Below are positions 24,570 to 34,677 of a stretch of DNA of 48,474 bases, piece after piece. Numbering within the stretch: position 1 is the stretch's first letter; each line of letters opens with the position of its first letter. The DNA is from Chloroflexota bacterium (GTDB lineage: Bacteria; Chloroflexota; Anaerolineae; Anaerolineales; VGOW01): positions 1-48,474 of the forward strand of contig JACPWC010000122.1 of assembly GCA_016197225.1 (NCBI GenBank), written 5' to 3'. Both the position numbers and the translations under genes were made by a program. The notes beneath the pieces are model-generated. The model saw only the letters and a program-made list of their open reading frames with translations, did no database searches and had not been told where the DNA came from.

Positions 24570-27116
24570 CTAAAGGGGTGAAAGAATATCCGCGATCTCT
24601 CTCTCAGCGTTTCCTTCTTCGCCGCCGTCGGTCGCCCCTTCAGCCCGGATCGAGATCTCACCATCCTTGAAGTCAACGTAAATTGTGCTCCCCGACGTGG
24701 CGTGGGTGCGAAGCAGGGCGTCCGACACGCCGTCTTCCACCTTGTTCTGAATCACCCGGCGCAGAGGGCGAGCGCCGTAATCGGGGTTGTAACCGGCGTC
24801 GGCCAAATGCTGTTTGGCCTCGTCCGACACTTCCAACTTAAGTTCGCGCTCGGCCAATCGCTCGCGCACCTTGTCAAGTTCCAGGTCAACGATTTGAACG
24901 ATCTCGGCCTTGTTGAGCGAGCGGAAGACCACCACCCCGTCCACCCGGTTGAGAAACTCGGGGCGGAAACTCTTCTTAAGTTCCTCAGTCAGTTTCTTGT
25001 GCATGTCGGTGTACGACTCTTGCTCGGCCCTGGCCTCGTCGCGCTTCATCGAAAAACCCAGCGCCGCCTGGCGCTTGATCATGTCGGCGCCGACGTTGGA
25101 GGTCATGACGATCATCGCGTTGCGGAAGCTCACCTTCTTGCCGCGCGCGTCCGAAAGCTGGCCTTCTTCCATGATTTGCAGAAGCATGTTGTGGGCTTCG
25201 GGATGGGCCTTTTCGATCTCGTCAAAGACGACGATCGAATACGGGCGGCGGCGCAGGCCTTCGGTCAACTGGCCGGCGTCTTCGTAGCCCACGTAGCCGG
25301 GGGGAGCGCCGACGAGGCGGGAGACGCTGTGCCGCTCCATGAATTCCGACATGTCTAATTGAATAATAGCATCTTCACTGCCGAACATGAAGGCGGCCAG
25401 GGCTTTGGTCAGCTCGGTTTTGCCGACTCCGGTGGGGCCGAGGAAAATAAACGAGCCGATGGGGCGCTTGGGGTCTTTGAGGCCGGCGCGGGCGCGGCGG
25501 ACGGCGCGAGAAATGGCGCTGATGGCTTCATCCTGGCCGATGATGCGTTTATGCAGATCCTCTTCCATATGAAGCAGGCGCTCGGACTCTTCGGTGGCAA
25601 TTTGAACTACCGGAATGCCCGTCCACATGCCCAACACTTCGGCGATGTCGGCGGCGCTGACGACCGGCATGGAGGCTTGATCCCAGCCGGCGCGCAGTTG
25701 GCTGAGTTTTTCTTCAAGTGAGGTTTCGCGAGCCAGCAGTTCCTGAGCGTCGTCATAACGCGCTTCTTCGACGGCAATGGCCCGCTCTTCACGCACCAGG
25801 CGCAGGTCGGACATGGTGTCTTTGAAACTCTTGGCTTCGGGACTCTTGTACATTCGCACCCGCGACCCGGCTTCGTCAATCAGGTCAATGGCCTTGTCGG
25901 GCAGGAAGCGGTCGGGCACGTAGCGGGCCGAAAGGTGAGCGGCGGCGTCAATGGCGTCGTCGGTGATGGTGAGCTTGTGGTGATCTTCGTAGCGCGATTT
26001 GATGCCGTGCAAAATGCTGATCGTCTCTTCGATGGTCGGCTCGTCCACGGTGACTGGCTGGAAGCGGCGCTCAAGGGCGGCGTCGCTTTCAATGTGCTTA
26101 CGGTATTCGTTGAGGGTGGTCGCGCCGATGACTTGAATATGCCCCCGTGAGAGGGCGGGCTTGAGGATGTTGGCGGCGTCCACGGAAGAGCCGGCTGAAC
26201 CGGCGCCGACCAGCATGTGAACTTCGTCAATAAACAAGATCGAGTTCGAGATCTTGACTTCTTCGATCACGCGCTTGAGTCGCTCTTCAAACTGGCCGCG
26301 ATACATGGTTCCGGCCACGAGCGAGCCGACGTCGAGTTGCAGGACGCGGCGGCCAAGCAGGGGTTCGGGGGTGTCGCCGGCAATGATGCGCTGGGCCAAA
26401 CCTTCGACGATGGCCGTCTTGCCCACGCCTGGCTCGCCGATGAGGGCCGGGTTGTTCTTGGTGCGGCGGGCGAGGATTTGAATGACGCGCTCGATCTCGC
26501 TCTGGCGGCCAATGACCGGGTCAAGCTTGTTGTCCTCAGCCAGGGCGGTGAGGTCGGTAGCAAGCTGATCGACAAGCGGCGTTTTGCTCTTGGTGTCTTT
26601 CTTCTTCTCAGGCGCGCCGCCGGCGGTTTGCTTTTGCGGGGTGGTTGAACTGGGCGTGGCAGGTTGCTGGGGATTCTCTTGCAGAACGCGCCGGGTCTGG
26701 CGGCGAATCTGTTCGGGCGAGATGCCAAGTTTATTGAGGACATCAATGGCCACGCCTTCATTGTGGCGCACCAGGCCAAGCAGGATGTGCTCGGTGCTGA
26801 TGTAATGCTGGCCCATGCGTTTGGCTTCGTCAATGGCCAATTCCAGGGTGCGGCGGGTTCCGGGGGCCAGATCGATCCTGGCCGGCTTGTTGCGTTGGCC
26901 GGGGCCGCTGAGGCGTTCGACCATCTCCTGCACACGCCGTTGTTCAAGTCCTAGCTCACGCAAAACGCGCCCGGCCACGCCGCCTTCTTCGCGGATCAGG
27001 CCGAGTAGTAAATGCTCGGTGCCAATGTAGTTATGTCGCAGGCGTTCGGCTTCTTCCTGAGCCAGGCTCAACACCCGGCGCGCTCGTTGGGTGAACCGCT
27101 GCATTTTATCGGTCAC
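24570..27116 (-). CDS. clpC: ATP-dependent Clp protease ATP-binding subunit ClpC
   Basis: 848 residues. Two Clp N repeats ([17 protein letters not shown] near 33-48 and [17 protein letters not shown] near 108-124), a Lys/Pro-rich linker, first AAA+ domain with Walker A GEPGVGKT near 227 and a [10 protein letters not shown] Walker B, a UVR-like coiled middle region ([15 protein letters not shown]), and second AAA+ domain with GPTGVGKTE and [10 protein letters not shown], then the ClpB-D2 small domain. Unfolds substrates for ClpP. A GTG start at 27116 is chosen because GGGAGG lies 8 bases upstream; ATG at residue 5 is the alternative. An inverted repeat upstream (27208-27235) may be a stress operator; clpP is not in the window. 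Confidence 0.93.
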   Translation of the reverse strand: MTDKMQRFTQRARRVLSLAQEEAERLRHNYIGTEHLLLGLIREEGGVAGRVLRELGLEQRRVQEMVERLSGPGQRNKPARIDLAPGTRRTLELAIDEAKRMGQHYISTEHILLGLVRHNEGVAIDVLNKLGISPEQIRRQTRRVLQENPQQPATPSSTTPQKQTAGGAPEKKKDTKSKTPLVDQLATDLTALAEDNKLDPVIGRQSEIERVIQILARRTKNNPALIGEPGVGKTAIVEGLAQRIIAGDTPEPLLGRRVLQLDVGSLVAGTMYRGQFEERLKRVIEEVKISNSILFIDEVHMLVGAGSAGSSVDAANILKPALSRGHIQVIGATTLNEYRKHIESDAALERRFQPVTVDEPTIEETISILHGIKSRYEDHHKLTITDDAIDAAAHLSARYVPDRFLPDKAIDLIDEAGSRVRMYKSPEAKSFKDTMSDLRLVREERAIAVEEARYDDAQELLARETSLEEKLSQLRAGWDQASMPVVSAADIAEVLGMWTGIPVVQIATEESERLLHMEEDLHKRIIGQDEAISAISRAVRRARAGLKDPKRPIGSFIFLGPTGVGKTELTKALAAFMFGSEDAIIQLDMSEFMERHSVSRLVGAPPGYVGYEDAGQLTEGLRRRPYSIVVFDEIEKAHPEAHNMLLQIMEEGQLSDARGKKVSFRNAMIVMTSNVGADMIKRQAALGFSMKRDEARAEQESYTDMHKKLTEELKKSFRPEFLNRVDGVVVFRSLNKAEIVQIVDLELDKVRERLAERELKLEVSDEAKQHLADAGYNPDYGARPLRRVIQNKVEDGVSDALLRTHATSGSTIYVDFKDGEISIRAEGATDGGEEGNAEREIADILSPL

Positions 27117-27207
27117 GGATTTATCCTCCCGTTACTTTCAAAAACAAAACTGCTTCAATGGTAATCTTCGCCCCTCATCCTTTCAATGTCATTCGGTTAG
27201 ATGAGAG

Positions 27208-27235
27208 GCGGCGAGTATTGATGCAAACTCGCCGC
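27208..27235. promoter_or_regulatory. inverted repeat upstream of clpC, operator candidate
   Basis: GCGGCGAGT (27208-27216) and ACTCGCCGC (27227-27235), perfect 9-base arms with a 10-base spacer, about 90 bases before the clpC start. It is similar in layout to heat-shock operators but not the CIRCE sequence. It lacks a T-run, so it is not a terminator. The rest of the 27117-27416 gap shows AT-rich stretches, a weak -10-like TACAAT on the minus strand and the terminator at 27370. Confidence 0.4.
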
Positions 27236-27369
27236 GCAAGCAAACTTATGGGGTGATTTCAAGGTGCGTATATTGTACCGCCAATCAACCCGGATTAATC
27301 TAGCCAATTGTACTGCGATGGGGATTTGGATGATTCTTTTACGAAATTCTAATATTGTGTATAAAGAAG

Positions 27370-27399
27370 CCGCGCGCGGGTGAAATTGCCCGCGCGCGG
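27370..27399 (-). terminator. GC-rich terminator after the S1-domain gene
   Basis: CCGCGCGCGGG (27370-27380) and CCCGCGCGCGG (27389-27399), 11 pairs, 8-base loop; on the minus strand followed by CTTCTTTATAC. It lies 17 bases past the stop of the S1-domain gene. Confidence 0.75.
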
Positions 27400-27416
27400 T
27401 TTGCATCTTATTTGGC

Positions 27417-28607
27417 TTACTCTTGCTCGTCGTCTGGGATGTCATCTGCGGCGCTTTCCCAGTCGCTCTCAAGGTATCGTGAGGAGCCAACTTCTTTCAG
27501 GCTCAGTCCGATCCGCCGTTTGTCCGGCTCGATTTTGACGATACGCAAGGCGTAAGTTTGGCCTTCCTGCACCACGTCTTTGGGGTGGGCAATCCGGCCA
27601 TCCGAGAGTTCGGAAATGTGGATCAGGCCTTCGATTTCGTCATTGCCCTTGATCCGGGCGAACGCCCCGAACTTGGTGAGCTTGGTGATCGTGCCCTCGA
27701 CCAATTGTCCGATCTTATATTGCTGGGTGATGCGCGACCACGGGTCACCTTCCAGTCGCTTCATTGAAAGGGCAATGCGTTTGCGATCCTTCTCCACGCT
27801 CAAAACTTGCACTTTGACTTCCTGGCCGACTTTGAGGATTTCTTTAGGGTGCTCAATGCGCTTCCAGGTCAGTTCAGACAGATGCACCAGGCCGTCCGCC
27901 CCGCCCACATCCACAAATACGCCGAATGGGGCAATGGAGATTACACGCCCGGTGCAAATGTCGCCCTCTTTGAGGTCAGAGAGCAACTGCTCCCGTTGCG
28001 CCTCGCGGCTTTCTTTGGCGGCGGCGCGTTCCGAGAGAATGAGACGGTTGCGCTCACGGTCAACTTCCACTACCTTGACCATGATCGGCTCGCTTACCAT
28101 CTTGGCCCATTTCTGCTCTGGGGTGTCGCCTTCGATGCGGCGGCGGCGGGCTGGCCCCATTTGCGACGCCGGCACAAAACCGCGCACATTGCCCACTTTG
28201 ACGATCAGGCCGCCTTTGTTATACCCGGCAATCAGGCCCTTGTATACCGTCTGGCTGTCCAGCAGGTCTTCAGCGTCCCGCCAGTCACGCTCTTGCTGGG
28301 CGCGGCTGAACGACAGGATAATATTGCCGTTATCATCTTCTGGATCAACGATATAAACCAGCAAATCTTGGCCGACCTGGAGGCTCTCGCGGATGCGAGC
28401 GTCCATCTGCTCCAGTTCTTTGCCGCTGATCACACCCTCACTTTTGGCGCCAACATCCACCAAAATTTCAGAGTGAGTGATGTGTGTGATCTTGCCTTCG
28501 CGAACTTCTCCTTTTGTCAGTTGGCTCATGCCAAACCCTGACTCGAGGAGACTAGTCATCGGGTGCGCCTCGCCCTCGCTCCCGACGTTTTGTGGGCTTT
28601 GCTCCAT
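27417..28607 (-). CDS. rpsA: ribosomal protein S1-like protein with four S1 domains
   Basis: 396 residues. Four S1 RNA-binding OB folds: VREGKITHITHSEILVDVG near the N-terminus, YKGLIAGYNKGGLIVKVG, ICTGRVISIAPFGVFVDVGG and VEGTITKLTKFGAFARI. The first two are the more divergent ribosome-binding type. The acidic C-terminal tail ends DDIPDDEQE. Four-domain S1 is typical of several Gram-positive and related phyla, in contrast to six in E. coli. Binds mRNA leader regions at the 30S subunit. ATG 28607 (MEQSPQ) is used; an in-frame TTG at 28628 would add 7 residues. Divergent from recD2. Confidence 0.86.
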   Translation of the reverse strand: MEQSPQNVGSEGEAHPMTSLLESGFGMSQLTKGEVREGKITHITHSEILVDVGAKSEGVISGKELEQMDARIRESLQVGQDLLVYIVDPEDDNGNIILSFSRAQQERDWRDAEDLLDSQTVYKGLIAGYNKGGLIVKVGNVRGFVPASQMGPARRRRIEGDTPEQKWAKMVSEPIMVKVVEVDRERNRLILSERAAAKESREAQREQLLSDLKEGDICTGRVISIAPFGVFVDVGGADGLVHLSELTWKRIEHPKEILKVGQEVKVQVLSVEKDRKRIALSMKRLEGDPWSRITQQYKIGQLVEGTITKLTKFGAFARIKGNDEIEGLIHISELSDGRIAHPKDVVQEGQTYALRIVKIEPDKRRIGLSLKEVGSSRYLESDWESAADDIPDDEQE

Positions 28608-28753
28608 TAACTCATTTTCTCCATCCAATAGGTGTTGATCGGCATTATAAGGCGGAATCTATGGAATCGCAACCTACAGCCCATTTTTACTCATCTGACC
28701 CTGTCAAGCAGGTCAGCGCGGCCTTGCAGACGGTATACAATTGAGGCCGGCTT

Positions 28754-30967
28754 ATGGACTCTCTGGAAGGCATTGTCGAACGTATCACTTATTACAGCGA
28801 AGAAACCGGGTACACCGTCTTGCGGCTCCGACCGTCCGGTGCCCGGTCGGCCTTTTCTGATCCTGAAGACAACCTGCTGACGGTGGTGGGCAACCTGCCC
28901 GAAGTGAACGCCGGCGAGAGCCTGCGGCTGGAGGGCGTTTGGGCCGCTCACCCTCAATATGGCAAGCAGTTCAAAGCCGAAAAGTGCGAGCAGATTCTCC
29001 CGGCCTCGGTCGAGGGCATCAAGCGCTACCTCGGGTCGGGCCTCATCAAAGGCATCGGGCCAAAAACGGCGGCGCGCATCGTCAAAAAATTCGGGGCCGA
29101 GACGCTCAAGGTTATTGATGAAAAACCGCGCGACCTGCGCGACGTGCTGGGAATCGGCCCCAAAAAGGCGGTCCTGATCGAAGTCGCCTGGGGCCAGCAG
29201 AAGGCCATCAAAAACGTGATGATCTTCCTGCAAGGGCACGGCGTGTCCACCGGGCTGGCGGTGAAAATTTACAAGCAGTACGGCAACATGTCCGAGCAGA
29301 TTGTGAAGAATGACCCGTACCGGTTGGCGCGGGACATTTACGGCATCGGCTTCAAGACCGCCGACAAGATCGCCCGCCAGCTTGGCCTGCCGCCCGACGC
29401 GCCCTCGCGCGTGGACGCTGGCGTGGCTTACGCCCTCGGCGAACTTTCGGACGAAGGCCACGTTTACAGCCCGCTGGAAAAGCTGACGACGACCGCCGCC
29501 GAACTGCTCGAAGTGTCAGCCGACTCGGTCGGGGCGGCCATTGATCGTTTGTTGACCGAGGGCCGGATCAAAAAAGAAGCGTTGCGAATCGAAGAGTTGA
29601 GGGGTGGGAACACGAAAACGGTCCGGGAGGAGCAGGCGGTTTACCTGGCTCCCTTTTACTTCGGCGAGATCGGCGTCACCAATCGCCTGACGAAGATGAT
29701 GCAGTCGTCCGCATCTTATCTCAACGATTTGCGCGACGCAGACTTGAGCGCGCTGATCGCCAAAGTCAGCGGCCAGCTTTCAGAAGAACAGCAGTCGGCG
29801 ATCAAACGGGCGCTGGAGAACAAAGTGTCGGTCATCACCGGCGGCCCGGGGACTGGCAAGACGACGGCGCTCAAGACTCTCATCCAGGTGTTGGACGCGA
29901 CGAAACATGCGTATGCTCTGGCCTCGCCCACCGGCCGCGCCGCCAAACGGCTGAGCGAGGCCACCGGCCGCCCGGCCAAGACCATTCACCGCCTGCTTGG
30001 CTTTCAGCCCGGCATCGGCTTCAACCACAACGAAGAGAAGCCCCTGCCCGTCCACATGCTGATCGTGGACGAGGCCAGCATGATTGACCTGCTGTTGATG
30101 AACAACCTGCTCAAGGCCCTCGACCCGCTGACACATTTGTTGCTTGTGGGCGACGTGGATCAACTGCCGAGCGTGGGCGCGGGCGACGTTTTGCGCGACG
30201 TGATCGACTCGAACACGGCGGCGGTTACCCGGCTCTCGGTCATCTTCCGCCAGGCGCAAGATAGTTTGATCATCACCAACGCCCACCGCATCAACAAGGG
30301 CGAGATGCCGATCATTCAGAACGACGCCAAAGACTTTTTCCTGTTCACCGTCGAAGACCCGGAAGAAGCCGCCAACTGGGTGGTGGACGTTGTTCAAAAC
30401 CGGATCCCGGCCAAGTTTGGATTGGATGCCGTGAACGATGTGCAGGTGTTGTCGCCGATGTATCGCGGCGCGGTGGGCGTGGCGAATTTGAACACGCGTC
30501 TGCAAGAGGCCCTCAACCCGCCTACGGCCAAAAAGTTGGAGCGCAAGCTGGCGAGCCGCATCTTCCGCGTGGGCGACAAGCTGATGGTGACGCGCAACAA
30601 CTACGACAAGGACACCTTCAACGGCGACATCGGGCGGCTGACGGCAATTGACCTGGAAGACCAAACGCTGATGCTCAACTTCGACGGGCGGCAGGTGGAA
30701 TATGACTGGCTGGAGGCCGACGAGTTGGTTCACGCCTTCGCCGTTTCGGTTCACAAGTCGCAGGGCGCAGAATATCCCGCCGTCGTCATCCCCCTCCTCA
30801 CCCAGCACTACCTGATGCTCCAGCGCAACCTGCTCTACACGGCGGTGACGCGGGCCAAAAAGCTGTGCGTGCTTGTCGGCACGCGCAAGGCGATGGCGAT
30901 GGCGGTGAGGAATGCGACGGTGGCGGAGAGGTTTAGCGGGTTGGAGGTTCGCCTCCGCGAGAAATAA
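28754..30967 (+). CDS. recD2: RecD2-type ATP-dependent DNA helicase
   Basis: 737 residues, the usual length for RecD2/YrrC. N-terminal OB-like domain (SLEGIVERITYYSEETGYTV), tandem helix-hairpin-helix region (LIKGIGPKTAARIVKKFG, then LGIGPKKAVLIEVAW, IYGIGFKTADKIARQLG), Walker A GGPGTGKTTALK, Walker B VDEASMIDL, and late superfamily-1 motifs (GDVDQLPSVGAGDVL, VHKSQGAEYPAVV, LLYTAVTRAKK). 5'-3' helicase active in replication-fork and repair processes without RecBC. ATG 28754 follows GAGG at 7 bases; TACAAT at 28736 is a possible -10 box. No RecB or RecC nearby. Confidence 0.93.
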   Translation: MDSLEGIVERITYYSEETGYTVLRLRPSGARSAFSDPEDNLLTVVGNLPEVNAGESLRLEGVWAAHPQYGKQFKAEKCEQILPASVEGIKRYLGSGLIKGIGPKTAARIVKKFGAETLKVIDEKPRDLRDVLGIGPKKAVLIEVAWGQQKAIKNVMIFLQGHGVSTGLAVKIYKQYGNMSEQIVKNDPYRLARDIYGIGFKTADKIARQLGLPPDAPSRVDAGVAYALGELSDEGHVYSPLEKLTTTAAELLEVSADSVGAAIDRLLTEGRIKKEALRIEELRGGNTKTVREEQAVYLAPFYFGEIGVTNRLTKMMQSSASYLNDLRDADLSALIAKVSGQLSEEQQSAIKRALENKVSVITGGPGTGKTTALKTLIQVLDATKHAYALASPTGRAAKRLSEATGRPAKTIHRLLGFQPGIGFNHNEEKPLPVHMLIVDEASMIDLLLMNNLLKALDPLTHLLLVGDVDQLPSVGAGDVLRDVIDSNTAAVTRLSVIFRQAQDSLIITNAHRINKGEMPIIQNDAKDFFLFTVEDPEEAANWVVDVVQNRIPAKFGLDAVNDVQVLSPMYRGAVGVANLNTRLQEALNPPTAKKLERKLASRIFRVGDKLMVTRNNYDKDTFNGDIGRLTAIDLEDQTLMLNFDGRQVEYDWLEADELVHAFAVSVHKSQGAEYPAVVIPLLTQHYLMLQRNLLYTAVTRAKKLCVLVGTRKAMAMAVRNATVAERFSGLEVRLREK

Positions 30968-31047
30968 AAATCGCGCAAGATTTGATTTTTGTTGTATGCT
31001 AGCAAACTGTTATTCAATTTCTGCCTCTCGTTGCAAGGCATTCAAAT

Positions 31048-34000
31048 ATGGCTAAAAGAAACAGCGCCGCGCCCGCGAAAATTTTTCTCCCCGATTCGGT
31101 CAACAACCAAAATCTATTTGCCAGCCACTACCTCGCCGAGCGTTTGCCTTTGTTTCCAGAATGGCAATCAGATTTGACAGCGACAATCGCCAAAATCAAA
31201 AAGCTCTATTCAAGAGCAAAGGCTGTAGCAGACAACTGGAATGAAGCGCAGACAGAAAGCGACTTCATCCGACCAGTCCTTGATGAGCTTGGCTGGGAAT
31301 ACATCACGCAAGCGTCGTATGCAAAAAGCGGCAAGCGCAACATCCCTGATTATGCCCTGTTCGCCGATGCTGAAACCAAAAAACAGGCCTATCTCCGAAA
31401 AGGCAAGCCCGACTTTTATTCGCTGGCATTGGCGATTTGCGACGCAAAATATTGGGGGCGCTCGCTCGATGCCGAGTCGCCTGACGATTCCCGCGACGCA
31501 CTCAGCAACGCCAATCCCGGCTTTCAAATCATCAACTATCTGGTCAGCACCGATCGGCCCTGGGGAATTCTCACCAATGGCAAATCGTGGCGGTTGTATG
31601 CCCAACGGGTGCGTTCGCGCACCACGACGTTTTTGGAGATCGATCTATCTGCCGCTCTGGAAGCAGATGACGAAATTGCGCTTCGCCTGTTTGTGTTGTT
31701 CTTTCGCGAAGAGTCATATCGGATCGATCCAGCTTTGGACAAGAGTTTTCTCGATCGCGTGTTCAACGAAAGTGTGGAATACGCAGTTAAGGTTCAAGAC
31801 GAATTGAAGGCTCTTGTCTTTGAGCAGGTTGCGCCGCTCATTGTCACCGGGTTTGTGGCATGGCGGCAAAACGAAAAAGGCCTCCAGTCTGACACAAGAG
31901 AAGCTCTGGCCATGCTGTACAAGGCGACGCTGGTTGTGCTGTATCGCCTGTTATTCCTGTTTTATGCGGAGTCGAGAAACTTGCTGCCGATGCAAGATAC
32001 AAGCGGCTATGGGCAGTTGTCACTGGCACGGTTGTGCCGCAACATCGCCCAGAAAAAGGCAGATGGGTTGCCGTTCGGCGAAACCAGCACGCTGATCTGG
32101 GACAACCTGGCAAGTTTGTTCCGAGTGGTGGCAAAGGGCGACCCGGCTTTGCGCGTGCCTGTTTACAATGGCGGGTTGTTTGCAGACAAGCCGCTTAATG
32201 GCGCTGTGACCTTGCAAGACCTGAAAGTTGCTGATCGTTTTCTGGCTGACGCAATTGACTTGCTCGCCCGGCGTTACGACAAGCTGACTGACCAGGAAAG
32301 CTTTATTGACTACAAAGATTTAGACGTGCGACACCTGGGTAGCATCTATGAAGGTTTGCTTGAATTTCAACCCCGCCTCGATCGGGACAAAGCGGTTCTG
32401 GTGAATGATAAAGGCCAGCGCAAATCAACCGGCTCGTACTATACCCCCGATTACATTGTCAAACATATTGTCGCTAACACGCTCGGCCCGGTTGTGACCG
32501 CCCGCGAAGAACGGTTTCGGGATATTCTGGCTAAACTCGAAAGCACGCGCAAGAAACTAAAACGCGAATCCAACCCGGCGCGAAACCGTGATTTACAACA
32601 CCGGCGCAACGAACTAAGCGAATTGGCTATCTCCGCCTTGTTGGATATCCGGGTGTGCGACCCGGCAATGGGTTCGGGGCATTTTCTTGTTGAAGCGGTT
32701 GGCTACCTCACCGACCGGTTTGCCATGTTGCTCTCCGAGTATCCGGCCAACCCGATCATAAAATTGATAGAGCAAATGCGGCAACAAATTTGCGACAACT
32801 TGCGCGCTCAGGGAATCGAACCTGATCTTTCTCAACTGGACGACAAACACTTGCTCAAGCGCATGGTGATCAAGCGGTGCATTTATGGCGTTGATCTCAA
32901 CTTGATGGCGGTTGAACTGGCAAAACTGGCGTTATGGCTGGACTCGTTCACCATTGGAGCGCCGCTGTCTTTTTTGAATCACCATCTGCGGCACGGCAAT
33001 TCGCTCATTGGCACGCGAGCGGAAATTGTTCAGAGAGAATTAGAAGTCGAACCGGCAAAGGCGCGCAATGGCAAAAGGGTTTCCGAAGGGCTGTCGCAGG
33101 GGCATTTGTTTGGCAGCGCATTCTCAGGCATGTTGAACGCCACCTCATTCATGCGCGATATCGCGACACTTACTGATGCAACGCTGGAGGAGGTTGAGCA
33201 GAGTGCCGAGAGGTATGCTTTGTTCGAAAAGGAGATTTTGCCCTACAAGCGCGTATTGGACATCTGGCTCAGCCATCAATTCGGGGTCAAAGATGCCAAA
33301 GACTTTTTGCGGTTATATGGCCAGGACGCTCTAAGTGCAGTAATGGGGGATGAGTCAAAAATATCGCCGCAGTATCGCGAGGCTATTCATCAATCGCGCA
33401 ACTTCCACGCTGAACAACGTTTTTTTCATTGGGACTTGGAATTTCCCGAAGTCTTCGTGGATTTGGCTAATTCGCAGTGGGGCGCTAATCCGGGCTTCGA
33501 CGCCATCCTCTCTAACCCGCCCTATGTGGACGTATCCCCCAAAGGCTACTATGAGAAAGCGTTTGCCTGCGGGTCGTCTGGCAACCTTTATGCCTACATG
33601 CTGGAGATCAGCGGCAAATTAATGGCGTATGGTGGAAGGCTGGGAGTCATTGTGCCGCTGTCGCTCGTGTGCTCTGAGCGGATGGGCAAACTCCGCAAAT
33701 GGGTCGAGGACAACTTCTCGGACGTTATAGCCGCCAACTTTGGAATCCGCCCCGCCAAGATTTTCCCGAACGTGGATCAAAGAGTGACGATATTGTTTGC
33801 CCGGAGAAAGGCGGATTCTGAACAACCCTCAACAAGCCTAAAATCCACCCGTTTCAACCGCTGGCATGAGGGCCAGGAACTGCGCCTGATCGCCAATCTC
33901 GCTTACGCCGATATTGGGGATTTGCCGCGCGATCTCGGCTGGCCAAAATTGGGCGACGAGGCAGGGCGGGTGATCCTGCAAAAATTGTCGGCAAAGAAGA

Positions 34001-34539
34001 ATCGCATCGGCGATTATCTCGAAGGCGGCTCGCCTTTCTTTTATCACGGCATTGGCCGCTACTGGCTAAAGGCTTACGACTTTGCGCCTGTGTATCTCAA
34101 AGGTGGCGAGGCAGGGCGTTCTACAACCCTGTTCGAGCTTTCGACCCAATCCAATCAACTGAAGTATGCGATCATCGCCATTCTCAATTCGTCGCTCTTC
34201 TTCTGGTTTTGGAGCTTGTACTCAGACGACTTTCACTTGATGCGCGAAGAGATTGCGTCATTCCCGTTTGCCCACAACGCCGGCCACAAACCTGTTTACG
34301 AAAAACTTCAAAAACTGGCGAAGGCATTGATGCGCGACTACAAGAAGCATTCGACCCTCAGGCGCGGTCGCTATCCAACCGGAGAAATAACCCTGCAAGA
34401 GTTTTACCCGCGCAAGAGCAAAGCCATCATTGACCAGATTGACGACTTGTTGGGGATGATTTACGGGTTGAGCAAAAAGGAAGTGGAATACGTCAAGTCG
34501 TATGACGTTGAGTTTCGGACTGATGAAGCCGATGAATAG
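31048..34539 (+). CDS. type IIG restriction-modification enzyme, Eco57I-type methylase
   Basis: 1163 residues. N-terminal nuclease-like region with a PD-(D/E)xK-type pair: PDYALF near 99 and CDAKYWG near 131. Middle helical connector follows. The methylase core has FxGxG-type motif I DPAMGSGHFLVEA near 538 and catalytic motif IV NPPYV near 822, fitting N6-adenine methylation; the C-terminal part is probably target recognition (SPFFYHGIGRYWL, LNSSLFFWFWSL). Single-chain enzymes of this kind both cut and methylate. Base composition is visibly lower in G+C than in recD2 and its downstream neighbours, consistent with horizontal gain. BREX PglX is a distant alternative, but no BREX genes are near. 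Stop TAG overlaps a 21-codon frame. Confidence 0.85.
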   Translation: MAKRNSAAPAKIFLPDSVNNQNLFASHYLAERLPLFPEWQSDLTATIAKIKKLYSRAKAVADNWNEAQTESDFIRPVLDELGWEYITQASYAKSGKRNIPDYALFADAETKKQAYLRKGKPDFYSLALAICDAKYWGRSLDAESPDDSRDALSNANPGFQIINYLVSTDRPWGILTNGKSWRLYAQRVRSRTTTFLEIDLSAALEADDEIALRLFVLFFREESYRIDPALDKSFLDRVFNESVEYAVKVQDELKALVFEQVAPLIVTGFVAWRQNEKGLQSDTREALAMLYKATLVVLYRLLFLFYAESRNLLPMQDTSGYGQLSLARLCRNIAQKKADGLPFGETSTLIWDNLASLFRVVAKGDPALRVPVYNGGLFADKPLNGAVTLQDLKVADRFLADAIDLLARRYDKLTDQESFIDYKDLDVRHLGSIYEGLLEFQPRLDRDKAVLVNDKGQRKSTGSYYTPDYIVKHIVANTLGPVVTAREERFRDILAKLESTRKKLKRESNPARNRDLQHRRNELSELAISALLDIRVCDPAMGSGHFLVEAVGYLTDRFAMLLSEYPANPIIKLIEQMRQQICDNLRAQGIEPDLSQLDDKHLLKRMVIKRCIYGVDLNLMAVELAKLALWLDSFTIGAPLSFLNHHLRHGNSLIGTRAEIVQRELEVEPAKARNGKRVSEGLSQGHLFGSAFSGMLNATSFMRDIATLTDATLEEVEQSAERYALFEKEILPYKRVLDIWLSHQFGVKDAKDFLRLYGQDALSAVMGDESKISPQYREAIHQSRNFHAEQRFFHWDLEFPEVFVDLANSQWGANPGFDAILSNPPYVDVSPKGYYEKAFACGSSGNLYAYMLEISGKLMAYGGRLGVIVPLSLVCSERMGKLRKWVEDNFSDVIAANFGIRPAKIFPNVDQRVTILFARRKADSEQPSTSLKSTRFNRWHEGQELRLIANLAYADIGDLPRDLGWPKLGDEAGRVILQKLSAKKNRIGDYLEGGSPFFYHGIGRYWLKAYDFAPVYLKGGEAGRSTTLFELSTQSNQLKYAIIAILNSSLFFWFWSLYSDDFHLMREEIASFPFAHNAGHKPVYEKLQKLAKALMRDYKKHSTLRRGRYPTGEITLQEFYPRKSKAIIDQIDDLLGMIYGLSKKEVEYVKSYDVEFRTDEADE

Positions 34540-34588
34540 TCTGGCCGAAGCCAAAGCGAAAGTGGAGCGGATGATTGAGGGAGAATGA
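34523..34588 (+). CDS. 21-residue frame overlapping the end of the RM gene, doubtful
   Basis: ATG 34523 to TGA 34586-34588, reading NSLAEAKAKVERMIEGE. Overlaps the RM stop codon, as a coupled downstream gene would, but is cut short at a repeat hairpin (34591). It could be the stub of a lost partner gene or chance. Confidence 0.2.
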   Translation: MKPMNSLAEAKAKVERMIEGE

Positions 34589-34590
34589 AA

Positions 34591-34623
34591 AGACCTCGCG
34601 GGTTTTGGAAACCCGCGAGGTCT
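34591..34623. repeat. 15-base-pair perfect hairpin repeat (AGACCTCGCGGGTTT)
   Basis: AGACCTCGCGGGTTT (34591-34605), loop TGG, AAACCCGCGAGGTCT (34609-34623). No T-run follows on either strand, so it is closer to a REP-type element than a classic terminator, though it may end both converging transcripts. Confidence 0.75.
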
Positions 34624-34677
34624 GCTACTCGTGCAAGAAAAGCTTACTCCTTTGACAGCCAAGCCCAAACCACATAA

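Noticed and set aside
27117-27416. tRNA or small RNA gene in the clpC/S1 gap
   Set aside because: No cloverleaf pattern; the visible structures are one inverted repeat and one terminator.
31048-34539. BREX PglX methyltransferase
   Set aside because: None of the other BREX genes is present, and a nuclease-like N-terminal region with PD...DAK precedes the methylase, which fits type IIG better.
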